A stretch of 64,000 nt of DNA from Lewinellaceae bacterium (GCA_020636225.1 JACJYI010000003.1:682001-746000); one strand, 5' to 3'; positions 8,701 through 17,276 are shown, counted from the first letter of the stretch. Notes: generated by a model not told the origin, from the letters alone. Translations and numbers: made by a program.

Positions 8701-8959
8701 ACTCATCGGTATCAGTGGTGCGCCGCAGCTGATCGACAATGGCGGGGTCACGGTGCCCACCTTCCGGATGTACAATCCGGATGGAACATGGTTCAAGGAA
8801 GGTCATGGGGTAGATCCGGATATCCTTGTACCGGAAGACCCCGGTGCCATTGCCCGGGGGCAGGACCCGCAGATCGATCGCGCCGTGGGCTACCTGATGG
8901 AGCAGCTGAAGAACTACCAGCCCCCCGTGCCCCCTAGGCCGGCCAGTGAAAAACGGTGA
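5702..8959 (+). CDS. Tricorn-like serine protease (S41), exported
   Basis: This 1085-residue periplasmic or secreted relative of archaeal tricorn protease degrades peptides fed through a beta-propeller channel. Order: signal peptide MYKKILFLLVLVCLITGTVSA; WD40/PD40-type propeller repeats to about residue 550 (many xxFSPDG/WSPDG motifs, e.g. PRFSPDGQ, PYWSPDGQ, VSWSPDSR); a lysine/acid-rich linker (KKKGKKDKKDNEEAD); a second propeller part; the C1 helical domain; a PDZ domain at roughly 765-880 (LTIREGDLILAVNGQPL); and the catalytic domain. Likely catalytic residues are S752-H753 (LNASHAY) and S975-GGD (NGWSGSGGDAFP), matching the tricorn layout. Start 5702 was preferred over 5660 because the signal peptide begins there. 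Confidence 0.93.
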   Translation: MYKKILFLLVLVCLITGTVSAQAPAGIFAYPDISAEQIVFSYADDLWLVSRKGGTAMRLSTPVGPEFFPRFSPDGQTVVYTANYNGNYSLYTLPVTGGVPTRLTWSSWADMAQDWTPDGKQILFASDRESGSNRFSQFYTISRDGGMPRKLAVPFGEFASLSPDGTKLAFTTKSRIFRTWKRYRGGMAADIYLYDLATDQSENITLNDANDELPMWHGQTIYFLSDRGASSRANLWAYDLASRQTRQITSFTEVDVRYPGLGGDAIVFLAGDQMYVYDLKTGIQQEVSINLVTDMAPRMPHQASVSSFMQHFEIAPDGKRAIIEARGEIFSVPAEHGPVVNLTRAPGSAERYPAWSPDGRKAVWWTDRSGEYELALYDFTTGEEEILTHLGAGYRYQPYWSPDGQWITYIDQTMAIHLLNVKSRMDQVIDRQRYAMHGGLEGFTVSWSPDSRWLAYARDQVNQGQVIILYDTREGVAHAATSGYYTDANPSFSRDGKYLYLTTNRSFDPVYSDFDNSWTYPNSTRLAVLTLQEDTPSLWAVRNDTVALAALPDADKKKGKKDKKDNEEADAPDGIPAVTIDLEGIERRMEVFPVPAGNFRGIAAAKENLIFLQGPNSGSDGQSATLKLYDRQEREVKTIVEGIDGFLLTANGEKVLVWKEGQLYLIDPAPDQKLEKSFRTSEMRMTVDPPAEWRQVFNDVWRLERDFFYDKDMHGVDWQAMHARYGKWLDVCATRSDLNMVIGELIGELNASHAYRGGGDMPEPSQTPVGYLGIDWAVSGAYYAVGRILRGAPWDAEVRSPLDQPGLTIREGDLILAVNGQPLTRDQEPSAAFIGLADADVELTMASAADPQKTRKVLVHTMSSEARLRNLDWIEANRQYVDKASGGRVGYIYVPNTGVDGQNELMRQFSGQWHKDALLIDERWNSGGQIPDRFIELLNRKPLAYWAVRDGETWRWPPVGHFGPKAMLINGWSGSGGDAFPDYFRKSGLGPLVGTRTWGGLIGISGAPQLIDNGGVTVPTFRMYNPDGTWFKEGHGVDPDILVPEDPGAIARGQDPQIDRAVGYLMEQLKNYQPPVPPRPASEKR

Positions 8960-8976
8960 TCGGGAACAGCCCGATC

Positions 8977-9008
8977 AAACGGCCTGCAGGGAAACCTGCA
9001 GGCCGTTT
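8977..9008. terminator. Bidirectional terminator between tricorn and carotenoid genes
   Basis: This is a perfect 14-bp stem (AAACGGCCTGCAGG and its complement) with loop GAAA, located between the converging tricorn gene and the cruF-like gene. The arms end in TTT on both strands, so it may serve both. Confidence 0.8.
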
Positions 9009-9020
9009 GTCATAGGTGGT

Positions 9021-9641
9021 TTATAGCAGGGAACCCAGTGTCAGGAAGAAGAGGATCTGAGCGATCAGGATCCAGGCCGCATAGACATTCCGTGGGAAGC
9101 GCACCCACTGGAACAAGCCGGCAAACAGGACAAAGGAGACCATCCACCAGCCCAGGTAATTCTGATGAGGAATGTTTCCGTCCTGCCAGTCCCACAGATC
9201 AAATGCCATGGCTACGGGTTCGATCAGGACATCTGTGCCGACCATCAGGGTGGCCGCCAGTGCAGCCTTGACCAGCGGGTGTTCAGGGATATTGCCCAGG
9301 AGATGGCCAATGGCAAAGCTCAGGAGCACCCAGTTGACCCCGATGAGGAGTGGAGTGCCAGCCAGTTGGATCCCGAGGGTATGGCCATAGGTATAGGCTC
9401 CAAAGATCAGTCCGGTGTTGACCCCGATGGCTTCGATCAGCCAGGTGGCCAATGCCACTGCACCAGCGGCCGCCAGGTAACGCCGATCTGCCCGATGTGG
9501 CCAGAGCAGAATACCAGCCATGGCCAGGATGTGAAAGGGGGTGAACCATTGGAAGAGCCATTGCCAGGATGTCTGCAGGCCGATGATGCCTGCCAGATGC
9601 ATGCTGATGATCAGGAAGAGGAAAAGATGTTGCTGCTTCAT
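9021..9641 (-). CDS. cruF: Carotenoid hydratase-like protein (CruF/DUF422 family)
   Basis: This 206-residue polytopic membrane protein belongs to the carotenoid biosynthesis family PF04240, which adds water across the psi end (1',2'-hydratase) of acyclic or monocyclic carotenoids. Family-like segments are WLIEAIGVNTGLIFGAYTYG followed by GTPLLIGVNWVLLSFAIGHL, then DVLIEPVAMAFDLWDW. I count about six or seven hydrophobic helices. The start codon overlaps the 3' end of the upstream desaturase by 4 bp (ATGA), so the two are translationally coupled. This pairing is the usual one in Bacteroidota that make saproxanthin-, myxol- or flexixanthin-type pigments. Confidence 0.88.
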   Translation of the reverse strand: MKQQHLFLFLIISMHLAGIIGLQTSWQWLFQWFTPFHILAMAGILLWPHRADRRYLAAAGAVALATWLIEAIGVNTGLIFGAYTYGHTLGIQLAGTPLLIGVNWVLLSFAIGHLLGNIPEHPLVKAALAATLMVGTDVLIEPVAMAFDLWDWQDGNIPHQNYLGWWMVSFVLFAGLFQWVRFPRNVYAAWILIAQILFFLTLGSLL

Positions 9642-11122
9642 ATCCGTTCGGTCGAGATCTTGGCTGATAGCAAACTAAGGGGGATCCCCCCTCCGGGGTG
9701 CACCGTGCCGCCGATATGATAGAGCCCTTGAATAGTAGGGTTTTCATTGGGATGCCGGAGGAACGCGGAGAATCGGTTGTTCGAGCTGTTGCCATACAGG
9801 GCGCCCTGATAGCTCAATGTGTCAGCCTCGATCCCGGGAGGTGACCAGATCTTCTCCCGCACGATCAGGGGCTCTATCGGCTGCCCCAACTCACGGGTCA
9901 ACCGCTTCAGGACATTGTTCCGGACCTCTTGGATGATGGCGGTCCAGTCCTGGCCCTCATGGCGTGGGGCATTGACCATGACAAACCAGTTTTCCCCTCC
10001 GGACGGAGCATCTCCGGATTCCTCCTTGCAGCTGATGTGGACATAGATGGTGGGATCATCGGTGACCTCTTCTCCCCGGAACAAAAGGTCAAACTCCTGC
10101 TGATAATCAGCACTGAAGAAGATATTGTGCAGTCCCAGCTCCTCAAAGGTGTGTTGGATACCCCAGTAGAAGACCAGCGCTGAGGTAGAACGCTCCTGTC
10201 GAAGGATTCGCTCCGGGGCGGGATGATCAGGCAACAAACGTCGATAGGTATACCAGATGTCCATGTCCGACAATACCAGGTCGGCCGGCATGGTTTCGGT
10301 CCCGATCCGAATGCCCCTGACCTTTTGTTGCTGTACCAGGATCTCGTCGACTGTTGTATTGAAGTGATAGGTGACCCCGAGATCCAGGCCAAGCTGATGC
10401 AAAGCGCGGGTGATGGCCACCATTCCGCCTTCAGGAAAGAAGACACCCTGGCCGTGTTCCAGGGCGGCGATCATGGTCATCAGGCCGGGAGTGCGATAGG
10501 GGTCAGATCCGTTATAGGTGGCAAACCGGTTGAAGAGCTGCACCAGGTGAGGCTCCTTCAGTCGCAACCGATTCAGTCGGTCGAGCGGGTAGAGCAGGTC
10601 GGCGGCCTTGAGAGTCAGCAGGGTGGTCACTACGGCGGGGTCAGTCCAGGTCTGCCACCGGTTCAAGGGCTTGTGCAGGAAGACCTTTCCTGCCGATTGG
10701 AGCAGGTCCCGGGCATGGATGAGGTGTTCCCGGATCTCTGATTCCGGTACATGAAAAGTGGCGGCCGCTTCCCGGGCAAACTGTTCCGGATCCGTTCGGG
10801 CAATGAACCGATGACCATCCGGCCAGAAATAGCGGCAGGCATCGTTGAGTTGACGATAGGGAAAGTAGGCTGCCGGATCGCGACCGGCCAGGTCAAACAG
10901 CTCCGTCACCTGTTCGGGCATGGTGAAGAGGGATGGCCCGGCATCAAACCGGAAGCCTTCCAGGTCAAAACTGTGCAGTTTGCCTCCAGGCTCCTTTCTC
11001 GCCTCCACCACATGGGTGTCGTATCCCTTTACGGCCAGGCGGATGGCTGCGCCCAGACCGGCGATGCCAGCTCCGATCACTACGGCGCGGCCAGGGGGCG
11101 TTGTATCCACTTTCCTGTTCAT
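9638..11122 (-). CDS. crtD: Carotenoid desaturase, CrtD/CrtI type
   Basis: This 494-residue FAD-dependent desaturase of the phytoene desaturase family has an N-terminal Rossmann motif AVVIGAGIAGLGAAIRLAVKG, the GGKLHSFDLEGFRFDAGPSLFTMPE segment typical of CrtI-like enzymes, and the C-terminal FAD motif LYHIGGTVHPGGGIPLSLLSAK. Because it is coupled to a CruF-type hydratase, the 3,4-desaturation of the hydroxylated psi end (CrtD role) is more likely than the four-step phytoene desaturation (CrtI), but sequence alone does not separate them here. It lies 15 bp downstream of an aldehyde dehydrogenase gene in the same operon. Confidence 0.85.
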   Translation of the reverse strand: MNRKVDTTPPGRAVVIGAGIAGLGAAIRLAVKGYDTHVVEARKEPGGKLHSFDLEGFRFDAGPSLFTMPEQVTELFDLAGRDPAAYFPYRQLNDACRYFWPDGHRFIARTDPEQFAREAAATFHVPESEIREHLIHARDLLQSAGKVFLHKPLNRWQTWTDPAVVTTLLTLKAADLLYPLDRLNRLRLKEPHLVQLFNRFATYNGSDPYRTPGLMTMIAALEHGQGVFFPEGGMVAITRALHQLGLDLGVTYHFNTTVDEILVQQQKVRGIRIGTETMPADLVLSDMDIWYTYRRLLPDHPAPERILRQERSTSALVFYWGIQHTFEELGLHNIFFSADYQQEFDLLFRGEEVTDDPTIYVHISCKEESGDAPSGGENWFVMVNAPRHEGQDWTAIIQEVRNNVLKRLTRELGQPIEPLIVREKIWSPPGIEADTLSYQGALYGNSSNNRFSAFLRHPNENPTIQGLYHIGGTVHPGGGIPLSLLSAKISTERI

Positions 11123-11137
11123 CCGGCGATCATCAGG

Positions 11138-12577
11138 TCAGAACCAACGCAGGAAGAAATCAGCCAATCTTCGGGTCAAGGGTCCGAAAGGGGGCTGGAT
11201 CAGATCGATCGCCGACCACCGAAAGGTCTGACGCAGGACGGATCGGGCATTGGAAAATGCCAGGAAGCCATAGTAACCATGGGCCTTCCCGAAACCACTG
11301 TTATGGTCCCCGCCAAAGGGCAACTCATTATTGAAGAATTGGGCCAGGGCGGTGTTCACCGCAGTGTTGCCCGCGCGTGTCTCCTGGATGAACCAATCCT
11401 GATTTGCCTTTTTTCTGGAGAAGATATAACAGGCCAATGGCGTTGGCAGGGTCCGGATGATGTCAAGAGCTTCTTCGCGAGTCCGATAGGTGAGGATGGG
11501 CAGGATGGGGCCGAAGATCTCTTCCTGCATCACCTGGCATTCCAGGGTCACATTGCTGAGCACGGTCGGCGATATGTAGCGGGTCGGCGCATCGGTCTGT
11601 CCGCCGATCCGCACTTGCGTGCCCCGTTCCGCCGCATTGCCCAGCATGTTGTTCAGGAAGTCAAAGTGTCGGTCATGAATGATCCTGGCGTAATCCGGAC
11701 TCTGTTGCGGATCGTCCCCGTAGAGGGCGTGAACAGCTTTTTGGAGTGCAGTGATCAGTGGATCGCGAAGGTGTTCCGGAACCAGCACATAGTCAGGAGC
11801 GATACAGATCTGACCGGCATTGTAGAATTTGCTCCAGGCCAGGCGATTGGCGGTCAGCTGAAGGTCTGCCGTCTCATCAACAATGGCGGGAGATTTCCCC
11901 CCCAGTTCGAGCGTCACAGAGGCCAGCGTTGCGGCGGCCTTTTCCATGACGATTTTCCCCACCCGGGGGCTGCCGGTGAAGAAAATGTGATGGAAGGGCA
12001 GGTCCAGCAGGGCGGAGCCGACCTCAGGTCCACCTTCAACGACGGCCACCTCTTCTGAAGGGAATACCTCGTCAATGATCTCCCGGATCACCTGATTGCT
12101 GTGGGGTGTAAACTCGCTTGGCTTGAGGCAAACGGTATTGCCGGCGGCGATGGCCGACACCAATGGAAGCAGGGTCAGGTTGACGGGAAAGTTCCAGGGT
12201 GCGATAATGAGGACAACGCCCTTGGGCTGGTAGATGACCTCCGAACGATTGCCTACCAGGGTGATGGGCGTTGGCACCCGTTGCGACCGCATCCATCGAT
12301 CGAGGTTCGCGATGGTGGAGGTGATCTCGGTAGTCACCGTAAGGAGTTCACTGAAATCTGTCTCGATCGCCGACTTGCCAAAGTCGAGTCGCAGGGCCTC
12401 GTGGATCTGGCTTCGCCGGGCAAGGATGGCTTTCTTCAAGGCCTTCAGGCGTTTTTTCCGGTCGGCGGGTGAGGTGAGGGCCATCATGTACGCATGGTCC
12501 CGCAAGCGACCAAAGACCCTGGTCAGATCGATTTTCGGAGTGGTCGAGGGAGCAGGAAGCGTATTGGTCGACGGCAT
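11138..12577 (-). CDS. Aldehyde dehydrogenase (ALDH3-like)
   Basis: This 479-residue NAD(P)-dependent enzyme oxidises aldehydes to acids. Key residues are N128 (IAPWNFP), the general base E224 (TLELGGKSP) and the nucleophile C258 (GQICIAPDYVL). The GQICIAPDY form and the C-terminal GDHNSGFGKAHGYYGFLAFSN are typical of the class 3 / fatty-aldehyde group, whose C-terminal hydrophobic stretch (here IQPPFGPLTRRLADFFLRWF) can attach to membranes. I use ATG 12577; a longer frame to 12685 runs into the preceding terminator. It is first in an operon with the crtD-like and cruF genes, so its substrate may be a lipid or apocarotenoid aldehyde (inference). Confidence 0.92.
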   Translation of the reverse strand: MPSTNTLPAPSTTPKIDLTRVFGRLRDHAYMMALTSPADRKKRLKALKKAILARRSQIHEALRLDFGKSAIETDFSELLTVTTEITSTIANLDRWMRSQRVPTPITLVGNRSEVIYQPKGVVLIIAPWNFPVNLTLLPLVSAIAAGNTVCLKPSEFTPHSNQVIREIIDEVFPSEEVAVVEGGPEVGSALLDLPFHHIFFTGSPRVGKIVMEKAAATLASVTLELGGKSPAIVDETADLQLTANRLAWSKFYNAGQICIAPDYVLVPEHLRDPLITALQKAVHALYGDDPQQSPDYARIIHDRHFDFLNNMLGNAAERGTQVRIGGQTDAPTRYISPTVLSNVTLECQVMQEEIFGPILPILTYRTREEALDIIRTLPTPLACYIFSRKKANQDWFIQETRAGNTAVNTALAQFFNNELPFGGDHNSGFGKAHGYYGFLAFSNARSVLRQTFRWSAIDLIQPPFGPLTRRLADFFLRWF

Positions 12578-12667
12578 ATTCTGTTTCGTTGAAAACACTA
12601 AAGATAAGCACCGGGACACGCCGGCTGGCACAACGGAAAGGATAACCGTCAGGCGGGGGAGAAGTTC

Positions 12668-12695
12668 AAAAAAAAGGACGGTCATGGACCGTCCT
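12668..12695 (-). terminator. Intrinsic terminator of the T9SS propeller gene
   Basis: On the minus strand a 9-bp stem (AGGACGGTC with its complement, 3-nt loop) is followed by eight T residues. It lies 26 bp after the stop of the 12721-14400 gene and before the aldehyde dehydrogenase gene, which separates the two transcription units. Confidence 0.88.
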
Positions 12696-12720
12696 CTTCA
12701 GGAGTTGTTTGTCGATCAGA

Positions 12721-14400
12721 TCATTTCTGGATCATCAGGCGCTTGCTCCAGGCCGATCCGTCCCGCTGGATCTGGATCAGGTGCATTCCGTTGGACAGGG
12801 TGTGCAAGGGCAGATCGAACGTCGCCCCCGGCAGGATGGTACTATAGACGATCCGGCCATGGATGTCCAAGATCCGGCAGGTAGAACCGATGAGTTCGTC
12901 GGGTACCTGCAGGGTGGTCTGGTCACCGGCGGGGTTCGGAGTCAGGTGGATCTGACCGGCAAGCTCGTCGGTATCTTCGATATCCGAGCTCGGGGCAAAG
13001 GTGCAGATCTTCATGAGTAAGAAGTCACTGGTCGACCCGTTCGGACTGGTTGCCGTGACACCGTTGCGTGTAAACGTGCCGGAGAAGTACCCCGTGGCCA
13101 GCAGGCGATTGGCATTGTCAATGGCGCCATTCGTCCAGCCCTCATTGCCCGGGCCACCCAGCAATTCGATGCCGGAAAAGCCGGTTGTCGCCGAATAATA
13201 AGCCGCCAGGATGTCGTATCCCATCGTCGTATAGCCAATGCTGTGTGGCTGTCCGTCTTCCAGGACCGCCAGATTTCCTTTCGCTGCACCACCGAGCCAC
13301 AGGTTGCCCTGTGCGTCAAACTGGGAAAAATTGAAGGCAGTGCCTTCAAAGGTACCCTGTACCTGCAGGCTGCCGGCCAGATTGCCATTCGATTGGATGC
13401 GCATCATCAATGCCGTGGATTCGCCATAACTGGTCTGGCCCATGAAGTTGACGGCATCCTCCAGGAATCCCGTGAGGATCAGGTTGCCATTCGGTGCGAC
13501 TGACAGGCCTGTCACGGAGGAAAGCAGCGTGGTCGATCCGGTGGGTACACTGCCTGCCTTCAACCATTGCACATCGCCACTGCTATTGAATTTGGCCACA
13601 AAGGGCAGATTGGCGATCGAAGAGCCGGGGCTGGGGGCGGTCTGGTTGCCAAAGGAGACACCCTGCCGGAAGACTCCGCCCAGGTAGAAACTGCCATTGC
13701 TGGGGTCGATCGCGAGGGCATTGGGCGTAACGAGGTTGCCACTTTCCCCCGAGGTTTTCATCCAGGTCAGTTTGCCATCGGTGTCCATCCGGCCGTACAG
13801 ACCATAATTCTTGGATCCACTGGAACCGGTGATCTGCATCCCGTCCACGATCACACTCTGGCGGAACCGGCCGGTGAACAGAAAGCTGTTGTCGTTGATG
13901 AAGGCGATGTCATACGCATAGGATGAGCTCGGGCTGTTGATCGTCTTCCCCCATACCATATTGCCCTGGCTATCAAACTTGATGATCAGGCCATTTTCGC
14001 CCTGGCCTGAAAAATTCTGACCGTTGATCGTGACGAAATTGACGTAATTGCCGGATATATAGATATTCCCTCCCCGCACAGCGATGTCCCAGGCCCGGAA
14101 ATTCGGGCTGGACAGGTTGGTGATCCATTGCAGGGTGCCGGCACTGTTGAACTTGCACAGGGCGACCCCGGGGTTGTTCACGTACAGATTGGCGATATCC
14201 TGGCCCTGGATGGAAAAGATGTTGTTGTAATCACCAACGACATAGACGTTTCCTTGCCCGTCCGAGGTGACGGCCACAGCGCGGGAATCATTTCCAGCCT
14301 GGGTAGTCGTACCTGTTTTGAACCATTCACATTGGGCGGTCAGCGTCCAGGACGAGAGGACCAGAAAGAACAGGATGGTAAAGGTCGAGCGGCTTTGCAT
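12721..14400 (-). CDS. T9SS-secreted beta-propeller (SBBP-repeat-like) protein
   Basis: This 559-residue secreted protein of unknown function has a Sec signal peptide (MQSRSTFTILFFLVLSSWTLTAQ). The body holds repeated blades in which 'G.vyvvGdy', 'kFnsaGtlqW' and 'nGNlilTGfl' patterns recur roughly every 60-70 residues, as in SBBP/Kelch-like beta-propellers of Bacteroidota. The last ~75 residues are a type A T9SS sorting domain (LTPNPAGDQTTLQVP ... GRIVYSTIL ... LSNGMHLIQIQRDGSAWSKRLMIQK). Such proteins cross the outer membrane by T9SS and become attached or released. It stands alone between its own promoter-like site and terminator. Confidence 0.88.
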   Translation of the reverse strand: MQSRSTFTILFFLVLSSWTLTAQCEWFKTGTTTQAGNDSRAVAVTSDGQGNVYVVGDYNNIFSIQGQDIANLYVNNPGVALCKFNSAGTLQWITNLSSPNFRAWDIAVRGGNIYISGNYVNFVTINGQNFSGQGENGLIIKFDSQGNMVWGKTINSPSSSYAYDIAFINDNSFLFTGRFRQSVIVDGMQITGSSGSKNYGLYGRMDTDGKLTWMKTSGESGNLVTPNALAIDPSNGSFYLGGVFRQGVSFGNQTAPSPGSSIANLPFVAKFNSSGDVQWLKAGSVPTGSTTLLSSVTGLSVAPNGNLILTGFLEDAVNFMGQTSYGESTALMMRIQSNGNLAGSLQVQGTFEGTAFNFSQFDAQGNLWLGGAAKGNLAVLEDGQPHSIGYTTMGYDILAAYYSATTGFSGIELLGGPGNEGWTNGAIDNANRLLATGYFSGTFTRNGVTATSPNGSTSDFLLMKICTFAPSSDIEDTDELAGQIHLTPNPAGDQTTLQVPDELIGSTCRILDIHGRIVYSTILPGATFDLPLHTLSNGMHLIQIQRDGSAWSKRLMIQK

Positions 14401-14435
14401 AGAGGAAATTTATTATTAAAAATTCACATATGTAT

Positions 14436-14443
14436 CAAAAATA
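14436..14443 (-). promoter_or_regulatory. -7 element of the T9SS propeller gene
   Basis: The minus strand reads TATTTTTG, an exact TAnnTTTG match 36 bp before ATG 14400, within an AT-rich leader. Confidence 0.5.
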
Positions 14444-14548
14444 CGGCCAAAACTCCGATCGAACCGGGTTCCTGGAGGGCATTGGCGAAATTTAATGGTG
14501 TGATCCCCTCCGTCCCCTTCCTGCAGGGTAGATGTCCGTGCATGTTCA

Positions 14549-16393
14549 TCACCCGCGTTTGATCTCGTCCATGGCGGCCAGGATGGTCGGTTCACCGGGC
14601 ATCAGGTTGAGACCTCGCTGCAGATATTTCAAGGCATACTGTTTGTTTCGGCGTTGTTGCCAGAAGATCTGATACCCGACCTGGATATAGAACTCGGTCA
14701 GCTGTTGGCTGTACTGGGGCTGCTTGTCCAGGAAGTCGAGGTACTGATCGATGAATTGCAGGTAATCCCGCTGTTCAAATACTCGTCTGAACCCGGCCAG
14801 CAGCTTGTCGAGATCGTTGTCGTACCGAAACTCCTCGGCCAACACGCCAACGTACATGGTCAGCCCGCTGAAGTAGGCCGGATAGATATCCACTGCACGA
14901 CGGATGTAGATCCCCATGTCGCCCAGGATTTTCTTCTGTTCCTCGGGATCATCCGTGGCCCGGTATTCCTGGTAGAGCGCCGTGGCCATGAATGTGTTTG
15001 CCCGCGCGCTGTTGGGAGAGACCTTGATCGCCGCGCTGTTGAGGGTCAGGGCATTTTCCCACACGGGGATCCGGTTCCAGGTCTTCACTCCATAGCCGAC
15101 CACAATGACCCCGGCCAACAGGAGACCCAGTGGCAGACCGATCCGGGAGGGAAGCCAGACGGGCAGACGCTCGACCAGGATCCAGGCCAGGACCATCACG
15201 AAGGCCGCCGATGAAATGAAGATGAAGCGTTCGTTCATGAACGTGCCCACAGGAAAGACCAGGTTGGACACGATGGAAATGGTCGCCAGGAAGAAGAGGA
15301 TGGCAAAGGCGGGAACCGTTTTCTGCTTGTATCCCCTGAAGAAGATGGCGACCATGCCGGCATAGGCGGCCAAGCTGGCCCATACCTGCCATTTTCCCCA
15401 GTTCATGATCGGAATGGCATAGGGATAATAATCGTGGGTCAGCGGATGGGGATAGATCAGCAGTTTCAGGTAGAGCCCCAGGGTATACATGATCGTGGCC
15501 AGCTTTTCATCGAGGCGCATCTCCACAAACGGATTGTTCATCAGGTCGGTGATCTCCTTTCCGGAGGAGAGGAAGTACCCGATCACATTGTAGCGGATGA
15601 CCAGGTACAGCACGGCAGCACCCAACACGGGGGCCAGGGTCCGGATGTAGTCGTCCTTGCGTGCAGCGGTGAAGAACCACAGCACTGCCGGAATGATGGC
15701 CAGGAAGGTGATGGCATTCTCCTTGGACAAGAGCGCCAGGAAAAAACTGATCCCGGACAGGATCAGCCAGAGGTTTTTCTTGTCAGAGAGATATTTCAGG
15801 GTAAACCAGACGGATCCCAGTGCCCCCAGGAAGGTCATGATCTCATCCCGGCCCTTGATATTGGCCACGACCTCGGTGTGTACCGGATGAAGGACGTACA
15901 TCACACCGGCCACCAACGGGACGCTCCACCACCATTGCCGGTCAGGGGCCAGGGGAAACAGCAGGACCAGGATGCGGTACAGCAGCAGACAGGTGAGCAT
16001 GTAGAAGAGGATATTGCCCAGATGGCCGATCCTGGGGTTGTCGGGCATGAGGCTGTACTCCACGGCAAAGGTGACAATGGAGAGGGGTCGATAGCGCGCT
16101 CCGGCGACGAGATCCTTCTGCTCACCGAAGTAGCCGGCCATGCTTTCGGTCCGCAGGATATCCCAAATGCCGGACAGGCCTTTCTTGGTATAGTCGTTCT
16201 TGCTGATGACGATCTGGTCGTCCAATACATACTGATAGTCGAGGGACTGCCAGTAGGGGATCATGGCCAATGCTGCCAGGATGATCAGGGCCGGCCAATG
16301 CGCCCGCAGGAAACCGGGGACCCAGACAAAGGCAGGGCCGGGATTGGCTTTTGAACGCTTTTGCAGAGGTTGGTCGACCTTCTTTTTTGCCAT
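14549..16393 (-). CDS. TMTC-like polytopic membrane protein with C-terminal TPRs
   Basis: This 614-residue integral membrane protein has about 10-12 hydrophobic helices from residue 28 onward. A large loop after the first helix carries the conserved block FVLDDQIVISKND-like (here YQYVLDDQIVISKNDYTKK) and GARYRPLSIVTFAVEY, then HPVHTEVVANIKGRDEI. These are hallmarks of the GT-C-like family related to eukaryotic TMTC O-mannosyltransferases. The C-terminal ~180 residues are helical repeats resembling TPRs (NSAAIKVSPNSARANTFMATALYQ; ALKYLQRGLNLMPGEP). The acidic DD pair after helix 1 is the expected catalytic site of GT-C enzymes. I place the start at ATG 16393 (MAKKKVDQPLQKR); a longer frame to 16510 lacks such features. 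The sugar acceptor is unknown. Confidence 0.8.
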   Translation of the reverse strand: MAKKKVDQPLQKRSKANPGPAFVWVPGFLRAHWPALIILAALAMIPYWQSLDYQYVLDDQIVISKNDYTKKGLSGIWDILRTESMAGYFGEQKDLVAGARYRPLSIVTFAVEYSLMPDNPRIGHLGNILFYMLTCLLLYRILVLLFPLAPDRQWWWSVPLVAGVMYVLHPVHTEVVANIKGRDEIMTFLGALGSVWFTLKYLSDKKNLWLILSGISFFLALLSKENAITFLAIIPAVLWFFTAARKDDYIRTLAPVLGAAVLYLVIRYNVIGYFLSSGKEITDLMNNPFVEMRLDEKLATIMYTLGLYLKLLIYPHPLTHDYYPYAIPIMNWGKWQVWASLAAYAGMVAIFFRGYKQKTVPAFAILFFLATISIVSNLVFPVGTFMNERFIFISSAAFVMVLAWILVERLPVWLPSRIGLPLGLLLAGVIVVGYGVKTWNRIPVWENALTLNSAAIKVSPNSARANTFMATALYQEYRATDDPEEQKKILGDMGIYIRRAVDIYPAYFSGLTMYVGVLAEEFRYDNDLDKLLAGFRRVFEQRDYLQFIDQYLDFLDKQPQYSQQLTEFYIQVGYQIFWQQRRNKQYALKYLQRGLNLMPGEPTILAAMDEIKRG

Positions 16394-16680
16394 TTGACGA
16401 CTTTTTTTCTCGGCAATGTTACAAAAATCACGGGGCATATCTTTACTGGTCCAGTGCTGAAACACCTGATTTTTCAAGGGCTCTGGCCATGTCGGGCGAA
16501 ACGGAGGCAATCGTTAAAAAACATTTAAAGCAGGGGCCGGGGTTGACGAGTGTCAGGAATCCCTCTATATTTGGAGCAGTTCTTGTCAATTTTTTCACTG
16601 ATCACAAAACTCATCGTTCGCGTATAAGCTGGAAACTTCTACACTAACCTATTGATTGCGGAGCAACAAATCGGATAGTT

Positions 16681-17262
16681 ATGCAAGTAACCAAGCTTAC
16701 TGACCAGGAGCTCATATCGTGCTACCTGAACGGAGAAGAAAAAGCGTTTGAGGTCCTTCTCAACCGTCACAAGAACAAGATCTACACCTCGATCTATCTC
16801 TTTACCAAGGATCGCTCCCTGGCAGATGATATCTTCCAGGAGGTCTTCATTCGGATCATCGACACCTTGCGCAAGGGGAAGTATAACCATGAGGGGAAAT
16901 TCCTCCAGTGGGCCATGCGGATCTCCTACAACCTGTGCGTGGATTATTTCCGTCGTGGCAAGCGCCGGCCCATCGTGTCCTCCAATGATGACTTTGATAT
17001 TTTCGACGTGCTCAAGCAACCCGAGCTGAATGCCGAGGAGTCGATCATGCGCAGTCAGACCCACGACAAGGTCCGCCAGCTGGTGGATCACCTGCCAGAG
17101 GAGCAGCGCGAAGTGGTCATCCTTCGTCACTATGCCGATATGAGCTTCAAGGAGATCGCCGGCCTGACCCAGGTGAGCATCAATACGGCCCTCGGCCGGA
17201 TGCGCTATGCCCTGATCAACATCCGGAAGATGATCGAAGAGAAGCAGATCGTCCTGCAATAG
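16681..17262 (+). CDS. ECF-type RNA polymerase sigma factor
   Basis: This 193-residue sigma-70 family regulator contains region 2 at about residues 24-95 (FEVLLNRHKNKIYTSIYLFTKDRSLADDIFQEVFIRI, then FLQWAMRISYNLCVDYFRR) and region 4 at about 135-185 (LPEEQREVVILRHYADMSFKEIAGLTQVSINTALGRMRYALINIRKM). No anti-sigma gene with an obvious N-terminal zinc or membrane domain follows; the next gene encodes an outer-membrane-type protein after 290 bp. It may be one of the housekeeping-like Bacteroidota sigma factors that act without a linked anti-sigma protein. Confidence 0.93.
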   Translation: MQVTKLTDQELISCYLNGEEKAFEVLLNRHKNKIYTSIYLFTKDRSLADDIFQEVFIRIIDTLRKGKYNHEGKFLQWAMRISYNLCVDYFRRGKRRPIVSSNDDFDIFDVLKQPELNAEESIMRSQTHDKVRQLVDHLPEEQREVVILRHYADMSFKEIAGLTQVSINTALGRMRYALINIRKMIEEKQIVLQ

Positions 17263-17276
17263 ACCCCAACCATAGC

